Shown: positions 11,165-19,637, counted from the stretch's first letter. The stretch: DNA of 64,000 nucleotides from Sedimenticola sp. (GCA_027068915.1 JAMOLT010000061.1:62001-126000), one strand, 5' to 3'. Notes: generated from the letters alone by a model not told the origin. Made by a program: numbers and translations.

Positions 11165-12151
11165 TTGAAAATTCTTGCAGGAGACATTGGCGGCACCAAC
11201 ACCAGGCTGGCGGTCTTCGATACCGGCGGAAAGATGGAAGCACTGGCTGCGCAAACCTATTCCAGCCGGCAGTACGCATCATTGCGGGATATCCTGCGGC
11301 TATTTCTGGATACACACAAACCAGATTTTCAGGGCGCGGCCTTTGGCATTGCCGGCCCGGTTCGCAACGACGTGGGAAGGGTTACCAATTTACCCTGGAA
11401 AATAAAAAGAGGCCAGCTGGCCAGAGATATCGGTATCCCTCAAGTGTGGCTCCTGAACGACCTGGAGGCAAATGCCTGGGGGATTGCAGCCCTGGACAGA
11501 CAAGACCTGCATACCCTTAATCCGGGAAGAGAAAATGCGCAGGGCAACCGCTCCATCATTTCTGCAGGCACCGGCCTTGGCGAAGCCGGGCTTTTCTGGG
11601 ACGGCAAGCACCATCGGCCTTTTGCCTCGGAGGGGGGGCATAGTGATTTTTCCCCCGCCAGCGAAATCGAAATCGCCCTGCTGCAGTATCTTCAGCAACG
11701 TTACGATCACGTCAGTTGGGAACTGGTTGTTTCCGGCATGGGCTTGATCAATATCCATGATTTCCTGTGCGCTTATCGTCAGGAAAAAACACCTCAATGG
11801 CTGCTTGATGCAATGTTCAGCAGCGATTCTGCCGCTGTTATATCCCGGGCCGCTCAAGAGGGAAAATGCCCGATATGCACCGAGGCGCTAAACCTGTTTG
11901 TGCGCCTGTATGGGCGTGAAGCGGGAAATCATGCACTGAAAATCATGGCAACTGGTGGCGTGTACATTGGTGGCGGCATCGCGCCAAAAATTCTGGGGCA
12001 ACTGCGCGATAGCGCATTCCTTGAAGCATTCTTCTCCAAGGGCAGTATGGAAGCACTGATGCGGGATATGCCGGTAACTGTGATTCTGAATGAAAACACT
12101 GCGCTGTATGGAGCGGTGCTCTATACGGTAGCTCAAATGAACAGGCGGTAG
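11165..12151 (+). CDS. glk: Glucokinase
   Basis: This 328-residue ROK/ASKHA-fold kinase phosphorylates glucose to glucose-6-phosphate with ATP. The N-terminal phosphate loop AGDIGGTNTRLAVFD, the GTGLGEAGL adenosine/catalytic region and the SEGGHSDFSP segment identify the bacterial Glk family. The first codon is TTG at 11165, preceded by AGGGAA; there is no ATG early enough to keep the DIGGTN loop, so the TTG start is well supported. The gene stands alone on the plus strand between tRNA-Leu and a minus-strand lipoprotein gene, inside a block that is contiguous in E. coli, so it probably arrived by insertion or rearrangement. Confidence 0.92.
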   Translation: MKILAGDIGGTNTRLAVFDTGGKMEALAAQTYSSRQYASLRDILRLFLDTHKPDFQGAAFGIAGPVRNDVGRVTNLPWKIKRGQLARDIGIPQVWLLNDLEANAWGIAALDRQDLHTLNPGRENAQGNRSIISAGTGLGEAGLFWDGKHHRPFASEGGHSDFSPASEIEIALLQYLQQRYDHVSWELVVSGMGLINIHDFLCAYRQEKTPQWLLDAMFSSDSAAVISRAAQEGKCPICTEALNLFVRLYGREAGNHALKIMATGGVYIGGGIAPKILGQLRDSAFLEAFFSKGSMEALMRDMPVTVILNENTALYGAVLYTVAQMNRR

Positions 12152-12163
12152 CTGGCTACCAGT

Positions 12164-12772
12164 TCAAAACGGCCATAAAGACCATCCCTTGTTCCCCAAA
12201 CGCTTTTCACAGTTTTTCAGCTGCCCGGCATAAGCCCTGGACTGACGATCCACCTTATCTGCCACTTTCATCAGCCAGGGTTTCTTTTTGTAGCTGCGGT
12301 TGCGATAGCCCCCATGGCCCTCATGATAGGCAAGGTACTGGTGTTTGGCGTCCCATTTGGAAATGCCCAGCTTGCCGTGGCTGACAGTTGTGTACCAGCC
12401 GACAAAATCCACCGCATCACCAAAATCATCACGATCTGCACCACGGTTGCCGGTTTTCTGAATGTACCAGTCCCAGGTTTCATCCTTGGCCTGTGGATAA
12501 CCGTATGCAGAGGATGGACGTTTCCACGGAATTATCCCAAGGAGCTTCCCCCTGGGAGGTTGGGCATCATCCCGAAACGCCGACTCCTGGCGCAGGATAG
12601 CCATTTGCACATGAATGGGTGTGCCCCAGTTTTTTTCCGAGGCCCTGGCGCTCTGGTACCAGCCATCCTTTTCTTCGAAGATTACACATACATTGTTGAT
12701 GTTGGTCGGGGGAGTTGTTGCACAGCCACTGATTACAACGCCAACAAGCAGTAGCACAGGAAAATTGCGCAT
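12164..12772 (-). CDS. Lysozyme-like (transglycosylase-fold) lipoprotein
   Basis: This 202-residue protein begins with a lipoprotein signal (MRNFPVLLLVGVVISGC; lipobox VISGC). The following domain contains MAILRQESAFRDDA, which resembles the catalytic Glu region of soluble lytic transglycosylases, then SAYGYPQAKDETWDWYIQ and a Tyr-rich LAYHEGHGGY. The pattern fits the SLT/lysozyme fold, so peptidoglycan cleavage is inferred, not shown. The ATG at 12772 is preferred to an in-frame TTG at 12802 because it gives a compact signal sequence. It is convergent with glk. Confidence 0.7.
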   Translation of the reverse strand: MRNFPVLLLVGVVISGCATTPPTNINNVCVIFEEKDGWYQSARASEKNWGTPIHVQMAILRQESAFRDDAQPPRGKLLGIIPWKRPSSAYGYPQAKDETWDWYIQKTGNRGADRDDFGDAVDFVGWYTTVSHGKLGISKWDAKHQYLAYHEGHGGYRNRSYKKKPWLMKVADKVDRQSRAYAGQLKNCEKRLGNKGWSLWPF

Positions 12773-12800
12773 ATCACTGATATTGTTTAATGGTTTTAAC

Positions 12801-12837
12801 AAAAGAAAACAACCCGCATGGCAACTTGCGGGTTGTT
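12801..12837 (-). terminator. Intrinsic terminator after tRNA-Cys
   Basis: On the minus strand an 11-bp perfect stem AACAACCCGCA/TGCGGGTTGTT (12808-12818 with 12827-12837) is followed by a T-rich tract (TTGTTTTCTTTT region). It ends the minus-strand tRNA transcript before the lipoprotein gene. Confidence 0.85.
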
Positions 12838-12863
12838 CCGGATTCCTTCAGGGGAAGGTTGTA

Positions 12864-12937
12864 TGGAGGCTGAGCCCGGAATCGAACCGAGGTCCACGGC
12901 TTTGCAGGCCGCTGCATAACCACTCTGCCACTCAGCC
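12864..12937 (-). tRNA. tRNA-Cys (anticodon GCA)
   Basis: The minus strand gives a 74-nt tRNA with acceptor GGCTGAG/CTCAGCC, anticodon loop CTGCAAA, T-arm GGTTCGATTCC and an encoded CCA at 12864-12866. It corresponds to cysT in the E. coli glyW-cysT-leuZ group. Confidence 0.97.
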
Positions 12938-12970
12938 ATTGAGTGTAACAGCTTCATTGCTGTCAAAACG

Positions 12971-12995
12971 AAAAACCCCGCCGGGCTGCGGGGTT
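12971..12995 (-). terminator. Hairpin with T-run between tRNA-Gly and tRNA-Cys
   Basis: On the minus strand AACCCCG pairs with CGGGGTT (12989-12995 with 12974-12980), followed by five T and then CGTTTTG. It has the form of an intrinsic terminator placed between two tRNA genes that are co-transcribed in E. coli, so it may act as a partial terminator or RNA-processing signal. Confidence 0.65.
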
Positions 12996-13006
12996 GATCG
13001 AAAATC

Positions 13007-13082
13007 TGGAGCGGGAAACGAGATTCGAACTCGCGACCCCAACCTTGGCAAGGTTGTGCTCTACCAGCTGAGCTATTCCCGC
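13007..13082 (-). tRNA. tRNA-Gly (anticodon GCC)
   Basis: The minus strand folds into a 76-nt tRNA with acceptor GCGGGAA/TTCCCGC, D-arm AGCTCAGCTGGTAGAGC, anticodon loop TTGCCAA, T-arm AGTTCGAATCT and CCA at 13007-13009. It corresponds to glyW, directly downstream of pgsA as in E. coli. Confidence 0.97.
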
Positions 13083-13135
13083 TTGGTGAGGCGGTATTCT
13101 ACTGGCGCCGCCGCAGTTGTCAAGCATCGGCACCA

Positions 13136-13696
13136 CTATTTATCCTCTGCCAGGCTCGGCCAGGCAGCGCGCAGATACACCATCATGGACCAGAGGGTAA
13201 GCACCACCGCCACATACAGCAGCAGCTCACCAATACGATAGACTGGCAGGCCAAACAGATCATGGCGATAGATCAGCAGTGTGATCGCCCCCATCTGCGT
13301 GGCTGTCTTGAACTTTCCTACCCAGGATACCGCCACGGTACCCCGGGAACCCAGCTCTGCCATCCACTCCCGCAGGGCGGAAATGGCGATCTCACGACCA
13401 ATGATGACCACAGCGGAAACCGCCATCCAGGGAGAGGGATTGTCAGCCACCAGCAGCACCAGCGCCGCTGCCACCATGAGCTTGTCCGCCACTGGATCCA
13501 AAAAGGCGCCAAGAGGAGAAACCAGCCCCATACGGCGCGCCAGATAGCCATCCAGCCAATCGGTGAATGCCGCAATCGTGAACACCAGCGCAGCCATCTG
13601 GTGATTCCAGGGGGCAGGCAGGTAAAACAAGCCGATGAAAACCGGGATCATGATGATCCGGGAAAACGTCAGCAGATTAGGTATGCTCCACATCAT
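13136..13696 (-). CDS. pgsA: CDP-diacylglycerol-glycerol-3-phosphate 3-phosphatidyltransferase
   Basis: This 186-residue inner-membrane enzyme makes phosphatidylglycerophosphate, the committed step to phosphatidylglycerol and cardiolipin. The CDP-alcohol phosphotransferase motif is complete in DGYLARRMGLVSPLGAFLDP, with the metal-binding Asp residues in place and VADK following, and several membrane helices surround it. The gene overlaps uvrC by four bases (ATGA at 13693-13696), the same coupling as in E. coli. tRNA-Gly lies immediately downstream. Confidence 0.96.
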   Translation of the reverse strand: MMWSIPNLLTFSRIIMIPVFIGLFYLPAPWNHQMAALVFTIAAFTDWLDGYLARRMGLVSPLGAFLDPVADKLMVAAALVLLVADNPSPWMAVSAVVIIGREIAISALREWMAELGSRGTVAVSWVGKFKTATQMGAITLLIYRHDLFGLPVYRIGELLLYVAVVLTLWSMMVYLRAAWPSLAEDK

Positions 13697-15516
13697 TCTG
13701 CCCCATGGAATGCCTGATAAATTTTTTCCGCCAGTTTGCTGCTGATACCATCCACAGTGGAGATATCCTCCACCCCAGCGCTGGACAAGCCTTGCAAACC
13801 ACCGAACTGCTTCAACAGGATCTGGCGCCGTTTCTGCCCGATTCCGGGAATTTCTTCCAGAATGGAGTGCGTACGGGCCTTGTTGCGTCGCTGCCGGTGG
13901 CCGGTAATGGCGAAGCGGTGCGCCTCATCCCGAATATGTTGAATCAGGTGCAGCGCCGGAGAATGGGCGTCAAGTATAAGGGGCAGCTGGTGTTGCAACA
14001 AGAAAAGTTGTTCCATTCCTGCACGCCGCCCAGGCCCCTTGGCCACACCTACCAACAAAACGCCATATACGCCAATTTCGGCCAGTATGTCTGCGGCCGT
14101 GGAAAGCTGCCCTTTGCCGCCGTCAATAAACAGGATATCCGGCAGCCTGCCCTCACCGGAAAGAATGCGCGTATAGCGCCGTTGCAGCGCCTGGGCCATG
14201 GCTGCATAGTCGTCCCCCGGCGTAATGTCCTTGATATTGAAGCGCCGGTAGTCACTCTTCAGGGGCCCTTCGGCATTGAATACCACGCAGGAAGCCACTG
14301 TTCTTTCTCCCGCCGTGTGGCTGATATCAAAACACTCCATACGCGTTGGCGACTCATCCAGCCCCAGTGCTTCCTGCAAAGCTTCCAGGCGCACCCGGGC
14401 GTTGCTGCTGCTGGCAAGGCGGCTCTGCAGGGCGATCTGTGCATTGTGCACTGCCATTTTCAGCCAGCGAGCACGTTCGCCGCGTGGAGACTGGCGCAGG
14501 CGCACTTTTCTGCCCGCCTGCCGCCCCAGTGTTTCCTGCAACAGTTCCTGATCCTCTACCCTGTGGTTGACCAGGATCTCGGCAGGCACCTGCTTCCCCA
14601 GGTAGTACTGTGCGATAAAAGCAGAAAGTATGTCATCAACCTCCCGCCCCTTGCTGCCACGGGGAAAAAACTGTTTATTGCCAAGGTTCCTTCCCTGGCG
14701 GATGAAGAACACCTGTACACAGGCCTGTTCTTCCCCCATGGCACAGGCAACGATGTCCAGATCCCCTTTTTCACCACTGACGTACTGGCGTTCCTGCACC
14801 TTGCGTATGGCCTCGATCTGATCCCGGTAACGCGCTGCCTGCTCGAATTCCAGAGTGGCGGAGGCCTGCTCCATACGCTCTACGAGACCATTCACCACAT
14901 CATGGGCCTTGCCTTGCAGGAACAAGGTGATGTCCTGTACATCCCGCATGTAGTCCTGCCTTCCAATCAACCCCACACAAGGGCCGGAGCAACGCTTGAT
15001 CTGATGCTGCAAACAGGCTCGGGAGCGATTGTTGTAATAGCTGTTTTCACACTGGCGTACGGGAAACAGCTTCTGCAACAGATACAGGGTTTCCTTTACC
15101 GCTGCACTACTGGGATAAGGGCCAAAGTAACGCCCTTTGCCCTTGCGCGCCCCACGGTAGAAGCTGATGCGGGGGTAGTCATCATCCGAGAGGTAAATGT
15201 AGGGGTAACTCTTATCATCCCGTAACAGGATGTTGTAGCGAGGCTTGAGCTCCTTGATCAGGTTGTTTTCCAGCAGCAGTGCCTCAGCCTCTGTGTGCGT
15301 CACGGTGATTTCAATACCCTGAATCTGCGACACCATGGTTTGGATGCGCAAATTGCCAGAGCGCTGAAAGTAACTGCTGACCCGGCGCTTCAGGTTCTTC
15401 GCCTTGCCCACATACAGCACTTTGCCATCCACGCCAAGCATACGGTATACGCCTGGCCTGTGGGTCAGGGTCTTGAGAAACGCTGCGTAATCAAAGGGAG
15501 TTTTCTTTTTTGCCAT
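13693..15516 (-). CDS. uvrC: UvrABC system protein C (excinuclease subunit)
   Basis: This 607-residue nuclease makes both incisions around a DNA lesion in nucleotide excision repair. It starts with a GIY-YIG domain (PGVYRML, VLYVGKAKNLKRRVSSYF), followed by a Cys-containing segment (CLQHQIKRCSGPC), a UVR motif, the RNase H-like C-terminal nuclease with ECFDISH and FIDGGKGQL, and a tandem helix-hairpin-helix end (IPGIGQKRRQILLKQFGG). The ATG at 15516 gives MAKKKTPFDY; longer in-frame starts add residues with no family match. The neighbours pgsA and the UvrY-like regulator match the E. coli order, but a uracil-DNA glycosylase gene is inserted upstream. Confidence 0.96.
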   Translation of the reverse strand: MAKKKTPFDYAAFLKTLTHRPGVYRMLGVDGKVLYVGKAKNLKRRVSSYFQRSGNLRIQTMVSQIQGIEITVTHTEAEALLLENNLIKELKPRYNILLRDDKSYPYIYLSDDDYPRISFYRGARKGKGRYFGPYPSSAAVKETLYLLQKLFPVRQCENSYYNNRSRACLQHQIKRCSGPCVGLIGRQDYMRDVQDITLFLQGKAHDVVNGLVERMEQASATLEFEQAARYRDQIEAIRKVQERQYVSGEKGDLDIVACAMGEEQACVQVFFIRQGRNLGNKQFFPRGSKGREVDDILSAFIAQYYLGKQVPAEILVNHRVEDQELLQETLGRQAGRKVRLRQSPRGERARWLKMAVHNAQIALQSRLASSSNARVRLEALQEALGLDESPTRMECFDISHTAGERTVASCVVFNAEGPLKSDYRRFNIKDITPGDDYAAMAQALQRRYTRILSGEGRLPDILFIDGGKGQLSTAADILAEIGVYGVLLVGVAKGPGRRAGMEQLFLLQHQLPLILDAHSPALHLIQHIRDEAHRFAITGHRQRRNKARTHSILEEIPGIGQKRRQILLKQFGGLQGLSSAGVEDISTVDGISSKLAEKIYQAFHGAE

Positions 15517-15569
15517 GATTGGAAAACCAGTCTGCATACAGTGTACTGCGTTGGAACTTTGCGGCAACC

Positions 15570-16202
15570 CTAAAGCAACTGTCCGGCACGTTCAAACACC
15601 TGCTGGAACATCAATGGCGTCAGGCGCCGGGTCTGGGTGTTGTAGCGGCTGCAATGATAGGAATCCAGCAGTACCTTTCCCTTGTCCAAGTCATGTTCGG
15701 CTCCATGGGCAAAGGGGAAGTCCACCTGCCGCTTGCCCATGGCTGTAACTACCGCACGATGGGCTATGCCCCCCAATGCCAGAACCACGCATGCAGGCGG
15801 CAATAACTGCAATTCCTGGCGCAGAAAAGCATTGCACTCTCGCACTTCACCACCGACGGGCTTGTTCTGGGGCGGTAGGCATTTTACCGCATTGGTGATG
15901 CGGCAGTTTGCAAGCTGCAGGCCGTCATCCACATGCGTCGACGCGGGCGCGCTGGAAAAGCCACATGCATACAGTGTTTCGTACAGCAGGATGCCCGCAT
16001 GATCGCCGGTAAATGGACGACCCGTGGCGTTGGCGCCATGCATGCCCGGCGCCAGACCTACAATCAGCAGGTGTGCATCAGGGTCTCCAAAAGGGGCCAC
16101 AGGACGACAATGATAATCCGGGTGTTGTTCCTTTACCTCCAGCAGAAAACCCGCCAGGCGCGGACAGGCCTGACAATCCGGATCGAACTCAGCATCTCTC
16201 AT
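15570..16202 (-). CDS. Uracil-DNA glycosylase, family 5 (UDGb-like)
   Basis: This 210-residue protein would remove uracil or other deaminated bases from DNA. Motif 1, GLAPGMHGANATGRPFTGD, is the UDGb signature, which lacks the usual catalytic polar residue of family 1. Near the end, HCSRYNTQTRRLT corresponds to motif 2 (HPSxxNTxTGRLT) although the Pro is replaced by Cys. Cys residues near the N-terminus (CQACPRL) fit the iron-sulfur cluster found in families 4 and 5. The start codon overlaps the response regulator stop by four bases and uvrC follows after about 50 bases, so a repair operon is likely. Confidence 0.85.
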   Translation of the reverse strand: MRDAEFDPDCQACPRLAGFLLEVKEQHPDYHCRPVAPFGDPDAHLLIVGLAPGMHGANATGRPFTGDHAGILLYETLYACGFSSAPASTHVDDGLQLANCRITNAVKCLPPQNKPVGGEVRECNAFLRQELQLLPPACVVLALGGIAHRAVVTAMGKRQVDFPFAHGAEHDLDKGKVLLDSYHCSRYNTQTRRLTPLMFQQVFERAGQLL

Positions 16203-16843
16203 CCATTCAACTCAATCAACCCGTAACGCAGGGCGAAATGTGTCAACTCCACATCATTATGGATTTCCAGTTTTTCAAACAGGCGGGTGCGATAGGTGCT
16301 GATAGTCTTTGGGCTGAGGAACAACGCATCTGAAATCTGCTGGGTAGTGTTGCCTTTGGTAATCATCAACATGACCTGCATCTCCCGGGGGGAGAGCTTG
16401 GCCAGAGGCGTTGATTTCCCTTTGTTCACCAGTGAGGAAAGACTCAGGCGCTGAGCCACTTCATTGCAGATGTAATGCTCTCCCCGCGCCACCTGGCGGA
16501 TCGCCTGGGACAATTCTTCTGCCGGACAACCTTTGGTCAGGTAGCCTGCGGCTCCGGCATCCAGCAGTTGGTTGGGAAAAGGCTGATCATCCAGTGCTGT
16601 CAGGGCAATCACCTTGTTTTCAGGGTCGATACGAACAATGCGGCGAGTGGCCTCAATGCCGCCAATGCCTGGCATATGCACATCCATCAGCACCACATCC
16701 GGCGACATCTGGCGTACCAGCTCTACCGCATCTTCACCGTTCTCCGCTTCCGCCACCACCGTAATTCCGTCCTGGGCATCAAGAATGCTCTTCATTCCCG
16801 AGCGGAACAATGCGTGGTCATCTACCAGTAAAACCTGAATCAT
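16199..16843 (-). CDS. uvrY: NarL/FixJ-family response regulator, UvrY/GacA-like
   Basis: This 214-residue two-domain regulator has a receiver domain (about 1-120: [10 protein letters not shown], the phosphorylatable Asp in [10 protein letters not shown], the conserved Thr in IALTALD, and Lys in GYLTKG) and a LuxR-type helix-turn-helix domain (about 148-205: [38 protein letters not shown]). The length and position upstream of uvrC match UvrY/GacA, the regulator that activates small RNAs antagonising CsrA, normally with the BarA/GacS sensor, which is not in this window. The ATG at 16843 is preceded by AAGGAACG; the upstream in-frame start would add 21 unconserved residues. Confidence 0.88.
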   Translation of the reverse strand: MIQVLLVDDHALFRSGMKSILDAQDGITVVAEAENGEDAVELVRQMSPDVVLMDVHMPGIGGIEATRRIVRIDPENKVIALTALDDQPFPNQLLDAGAAGYLTKGCPAEELSQAIRQVARGEHYICNEVAQRLSLSSLVNKGKSTPLAKLSPREMQVMLMITKGNTTQQISDALFLSPKTISTYRTRLFEKLEIHNDVELTHFALRYGLIELNG

Positions 16844-16988
16844 CTCGTTCCTTACAATTGACAAGGGCAGTTCAAACAATAACGGAGCCATCCTACTCCA
16901 TGGCAAAGCCTATTTCCAACCGCAAAGATATCCAATGTCCGCCTCACTGATGTAAACTTGCGGATATCGAGATAACGGTGCTTTCCCT
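16844..16988. promoter_or_regulatory. Divergent intergenic region between uvrY and the RiPP-like operon
   Basis: This 145-base gap must hold promoters in both directions. Two similar half-sites, CGCAAAGATATCC near 16921 and TTGCGGATATCG near 16959, lie about 40 bases apart on the same strand and could bind a regulator. No convincing paired -35/-10 boxes were found by eye. Confidence 0.3.
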
Positions 16989-17387
16989 GTGGCCACTGAT
17001 CAAGACAACCCCGCCAGCAGACTTCGCCCCTTTGCCGGGGCAACTTTCCATATCACCATCAAGGGGGACTGCATGGCGCCTGCGCTGGGTAACGGTCAGC
17101 TGGCGCCAGTGCGAGAATCATTTCTGTATGTGCCTGGCGATATCATTGTCTTTGAAGCTGATTTCGGACAAATGTTTGCCCACAGACTGCTCGGATACTA
17201 TCTTCGCCGGGGTGAACTCCACTTTCTCACCCAGGCCGACAATGCATCAGACGTTGACAGAGGGATCTCCAGACAACAAATCATCGGAAAAATCCAATGC
17301 CCTGTCACCTTCAAAAAGCGCCTGTTTAGCCTAATGCGATTTCTGCAATATATCTATAAGATACTGATAATTCGTGAACTTCGCTGA
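16989..17387 (+). CDS. S24/S26-type peptidase homologue with Cys in the nucleophile position
   Basis: This 132-residue protein matches the catalytic fold shared by signal peptidase I and LexA-like peptidases. The nucleophile box reads IKGDCMAPAL, where the family has GDSMxP; the codon is TGC, so Ser is replaced by Cys. The general-base position is His (GDIIVFEADFG...MFAHRLLG), as in the Sec11/archaeal class, and LTQADNASD supplies the conserved acidic region. A Cys-His-Asp arrangement could still be proteolytic. A hydrophobic stretch near the C-terminus (FLQYIYKILII) may touch the membrane. Translation starts at GTG and the gene overlaps the kinase gene by 14 bases. In this operon it is the candidate leader peptidase for the small peptide at 19638. 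Confidence 0.75.
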   Translation: MATDQDNPASRLRPFAGATFHITIKGDCMAPALGNGQLAPVRESFLYVPGDIIVFEADFGQMFAHRLLGYYLRRGELHFLTQADNASDVDRGISRQQIIGKIQCPVTFKKRLFSLMRFLQYIYKILIIRELR

Positions 17388-18288
17388 AGAATTTTTGCGC
17401 CAAACAGGTGCCTTTCCTCATCGACGGCAAGGCACGCCCTGGGGGGAGGAACGCACGGCTATCGACTTTCTTGGCGGGCCTTATGTATTTGACGGGCTGA
17501 ACCAGATTCAGGTCAAGACCATCAGCCGCCGTTTCTCGGGTTTGGTCTGTGCTGCACCAGCTGAAAATTCCCCGGCCATCCACACGCATATCCGCAAGCT
17601 GCCAGAGGGGCATTTCAAAACCATTGACACCAGAGACTGGGAATACCGGCTGGATTTCGACTACCAGCAAAAATGCCTGCGCATTGCCGGCCTGCGGTTC
17701 GTTGCCCATGTGCAGCTGGAACCCCATATTGAAGCATGGATGTGGACGCCAGATGATGAAAATCTGATCGCCAACAGCGCATTCGAAAATATCTTTCGGG
17801 TTATCGTCGCATACCGATTACTGGCTCAGGGTGGCATGGTGCTGCACAGCGCCGGTCTTGCACTGGATAAAAAAGCCTGGTTATTTATCGGACGCTCCGG
17901 GGCCGGCAAGTCCACCATTTCCAGGCTGGGTGAAAATGCAGGCCTGACCATACTCAGCGACGATATGAACGCCATTGTTCTGCGGGATAAAAAATACCTG
18001 ACAGAACAGTTACCTTTTGCCGGAGAACATGGGCAAACTGCTCTCACCAGGGGAAAATTCTCTGTACAGGCAGTGTATTACCTGCAAAAATCAAAACAAA
18101 ACAGGCTGAAAGAAACACCAGCCGCCAAGCGACTGGCAGAATTGATGGTTTGCAGCCCATTCGTCAACTCCGACCCTTACCGATATGCTGTTTTGGCACA
18201 AAACCTTGCCGCCCTCAGAGATAAAACCAACGGTGGAAGCCTGGAATTCCACCTGGACGGCGGCTTTCAAACTCTCTTGAAAAGATAA
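17374..18288 (+). CDS. HprK-like serine kinase of a peptide-modification cluster
   Basis: This 304-residue protein has a C-terminal half like the HPr kinase/phosphorylase fold: MVLHSAGLALDKKAWLFIG leads into Walker A GRSGAGKST (residues 173-181), followed by LSDDMNAI, whose acidic pair would bind metal. The N-terminal 140 residues do not match the HprK N-domain. Homologues in some lasso-peptide clusters (ThcoK, PadeK) phosphorylate the C-terminal serine of the precursor peptide. The candidate precursor two genes downstream ends in Ser-Ser, which suits that role, but this is inference. The GTG start lies inside the end of the preceding gene. A phosphorelay role with HPr is unlikely because no PTS gene is nearby. 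Confidence 0.8.
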   Translation: MNFAEEFLRQTGAFPHRRQGTPWGEERTAIDFLGGPYVFDGLNQIQVKTISRRFSGLVCAAPAENSPAIHTHIRKLPEGHFKTIDTRDWEYRLDFDYQQKCLRIAGLRFVAHVQLEPHIEAWMWTPDDENLIANSAFENIFRVIVAYRLLAQGGMVLHSAGLALDKKAWLFIGRSGAGKSTISRLGENAGLTILSDDMNAIVLRDKKYLTEQLPFAGEHGQTALTRGKFSVQAVYYLQKSKQNRLKETPAAKRLAELMVCSPFVNSDPYRYAVLAQNLAALRDKTNGGSLEFHLDGGFQTLLKR

Positions 18289-18303
18289 GCCAAGGAAGCT
18301 CTT

Positions 18304-18582
18304 ATGCACGTAGAACCGGCCTCTGTATTGCAATTGAATTCCGATATTCGCCACACCCGGCTTACTGATGAAGGCATTATCCTGCGCCAGGACGATGGTG
18401 AGATTCTAGTAGTCAATGAAGTTGCTATCCGCTTCATTGAGCTGGTCGACGGCAACAGGAATTTGGATGAACTGGCTGATCTGCTGCTACAGGAATACGA
18501 GGTTGAACGTGATGCCCTGGTTACTGACCTTGCGGAATACACACATGAGTTGCTTGGTCAGGGTGTGCTGGTTCAGCGCTGA
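18304..18582 (+). CDS. PqqD-family peptide recognition protein (RRE)
   Basis: This 92-residue protein has the PqqD/RRE fold pattern: three N-terminal beta strands (HTRLTDEGIILRQDDGEILVVN) and then helices with the characteristic IRFIELVDGNRNLDELADLL and a C-terminal DLAEYTHELLGQGVLV. PqqD proteins bind the leader part of a ribosomally made peptide and hand it to a modifying enzyme, often a radical SAM protein. It lies 15 bases after the kinase gene and only three bases before the radical SAM gene, which fixes its context. Confidence 0.9.
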   Translation: MHVEPASVLQLNSDIRHTRLTDEGIILRQDDGEILVVNEVAIRFIELVDGNRNLDELADLLLQEYEVERDALVTDLAEYTHELLGQGVLVQR

Positions 18583-18585
18583 AGC

Positions 18586-19623
18586 ATGAGTGATTTTGCA
18601 GAAAAAATGCGCCAGACCTGGGAACAGAACATTCTGTTTTCCGTGTTGCTGGAACTTACCTATGGCTGCAATCTGAATTGTGCATTTTGCTATAACGACA
18701 AAACCCTGCAAGGAAAAACCATCAGCCGCAAACAGTATCTGGCGCTTTTTCAGGATCTGCGCAACATGGGGGTTTTGAACCTGATTCTCAGCGGTGGCGA
18801 GCCCCTGGCTCACAAGGATTTTTTCTTTCTGGGGCGCCATGCCAGGGAAATGGGGTTTGCAATCAGAATCAAATCCAACGGCCATGCCCTGCACCCAACC
18901 ACGGCAAGGCGCCTGAAAGAAGAAGTGGATCCATTCATCATCGAAATCAGCATCCACGGCAGCTGCGCCAATACCCATGACAGACAGACAAGGGTGCAAG
19001 GCAGTTTCAGGCAACTGATCAAGAACCTGCACACCCTGAAGGCGCTTAAGCTTCGATTTCAGCTCAACAGTGTACTGACCTGCTGGAATGAAGATGAAAT
19101 CGCCGAAATGTACAGCCTGGCGGAGAAATTCGAAGTGCCGCTGAAGTTTGACAGCCAGGTCACGCCAAAGGACAACGGCGACCAATCACCACTGGAGCTG
19201 GCCCCTGGCGAGCGGGGCTTGCGCAATCTGCTCCACATCCAGCTTCAGTCCGCCCGGCAAACGCAGGAAGGAAAAACAGGAAATACCCCACAAACCCGAA
19301 CATACTGTGGCGCTGGCGCCTCCACCGTTGCCATCGACCCCGTTGGCAATGTATACCCCTGTGTACAGTGGCGGCAGGCTGTCGGTAATTTGCACAATCA
19401 GAACATACAGCAGATCTGGCAGAACAATGCCGCACTGGGCAGTATCCGCAAGACCAACGAACAGGCGCAGAAGAACATGCTTGAGCAGGGTGAGAAAGCC
19501 GCTCTTGGATCGTTTTGCCCCGGTATGGCAAACCTTGTCGGTGGCGATGCAGCAGCGATCTATCCTTCTGTGCATTTGCGCAGTAAACTACGCAAAGACC
19601 TTTTGAACAACACGGGCAGGTAA
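18586..19623 (+). CDS. Radical SAM/SPASM-like peptide-modifying enzyme
   Basis: This 345-residue enzyme has the radical SAM motif CNLNCAFCY (Cys28, Cys32, Cys35) binding the 4Fe-4S cluster that cleaves S-adenosylmethionine, the GGE motif in LILSGGEPL, and a C-terminal cysteine set (YCGAG, NVYPCVQW, SFCPGM) typical of SPASM or twitch domains that bind auxiliary clusters. It belongs to the PqqE/anaerobic sulfatase-maturase class. With a PqqD partner next to it and a 58-residue Cys-containing peptide after it, the likely job is to install a cross-link or thioether on that peptide. The reaction type cannot be read from the sequence. Confidence 0.92.
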   Translation: MSDFAEKMRQTWEQNILFSVLLELTYGCNLNCAFCYNDKTLQGKTISRKQYLALFQDLRNMGVLNLILSGGEPLAHKDFFFLGRHAREMGFAIRIKSNGHALHPTTARRLKEEVDPFIIEISIHGSCANTHDRQTRVQGSFRQLIKNLHTLKALKLRFQLNSVLTCWNEDEIAEMYSLAEKFEVPLKFDSQVTPKDNGDQSPLELAPGERGLRNLLHIQLQSARQTQEGKTGNTPQTRTYCGAGASTVAIDPVGNVYPCVQWRQAVGNLHNQNIQQIWQNNAALGSIRKTNEQAQKNMLEQGEKAALGSFCPGMANLVGGDAAAIYPSVHLRSKLRKDLLNNTGR

Positions 19624-19637
19624 TAGGCCAGGTGACG

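Noticed and set aside
13705-15225. A 506-codon plus-strand frame across uvrC
   Set aside because: It overlaps nearly all of uvrC on the opposite strand and lacks family features or a ribosome site.
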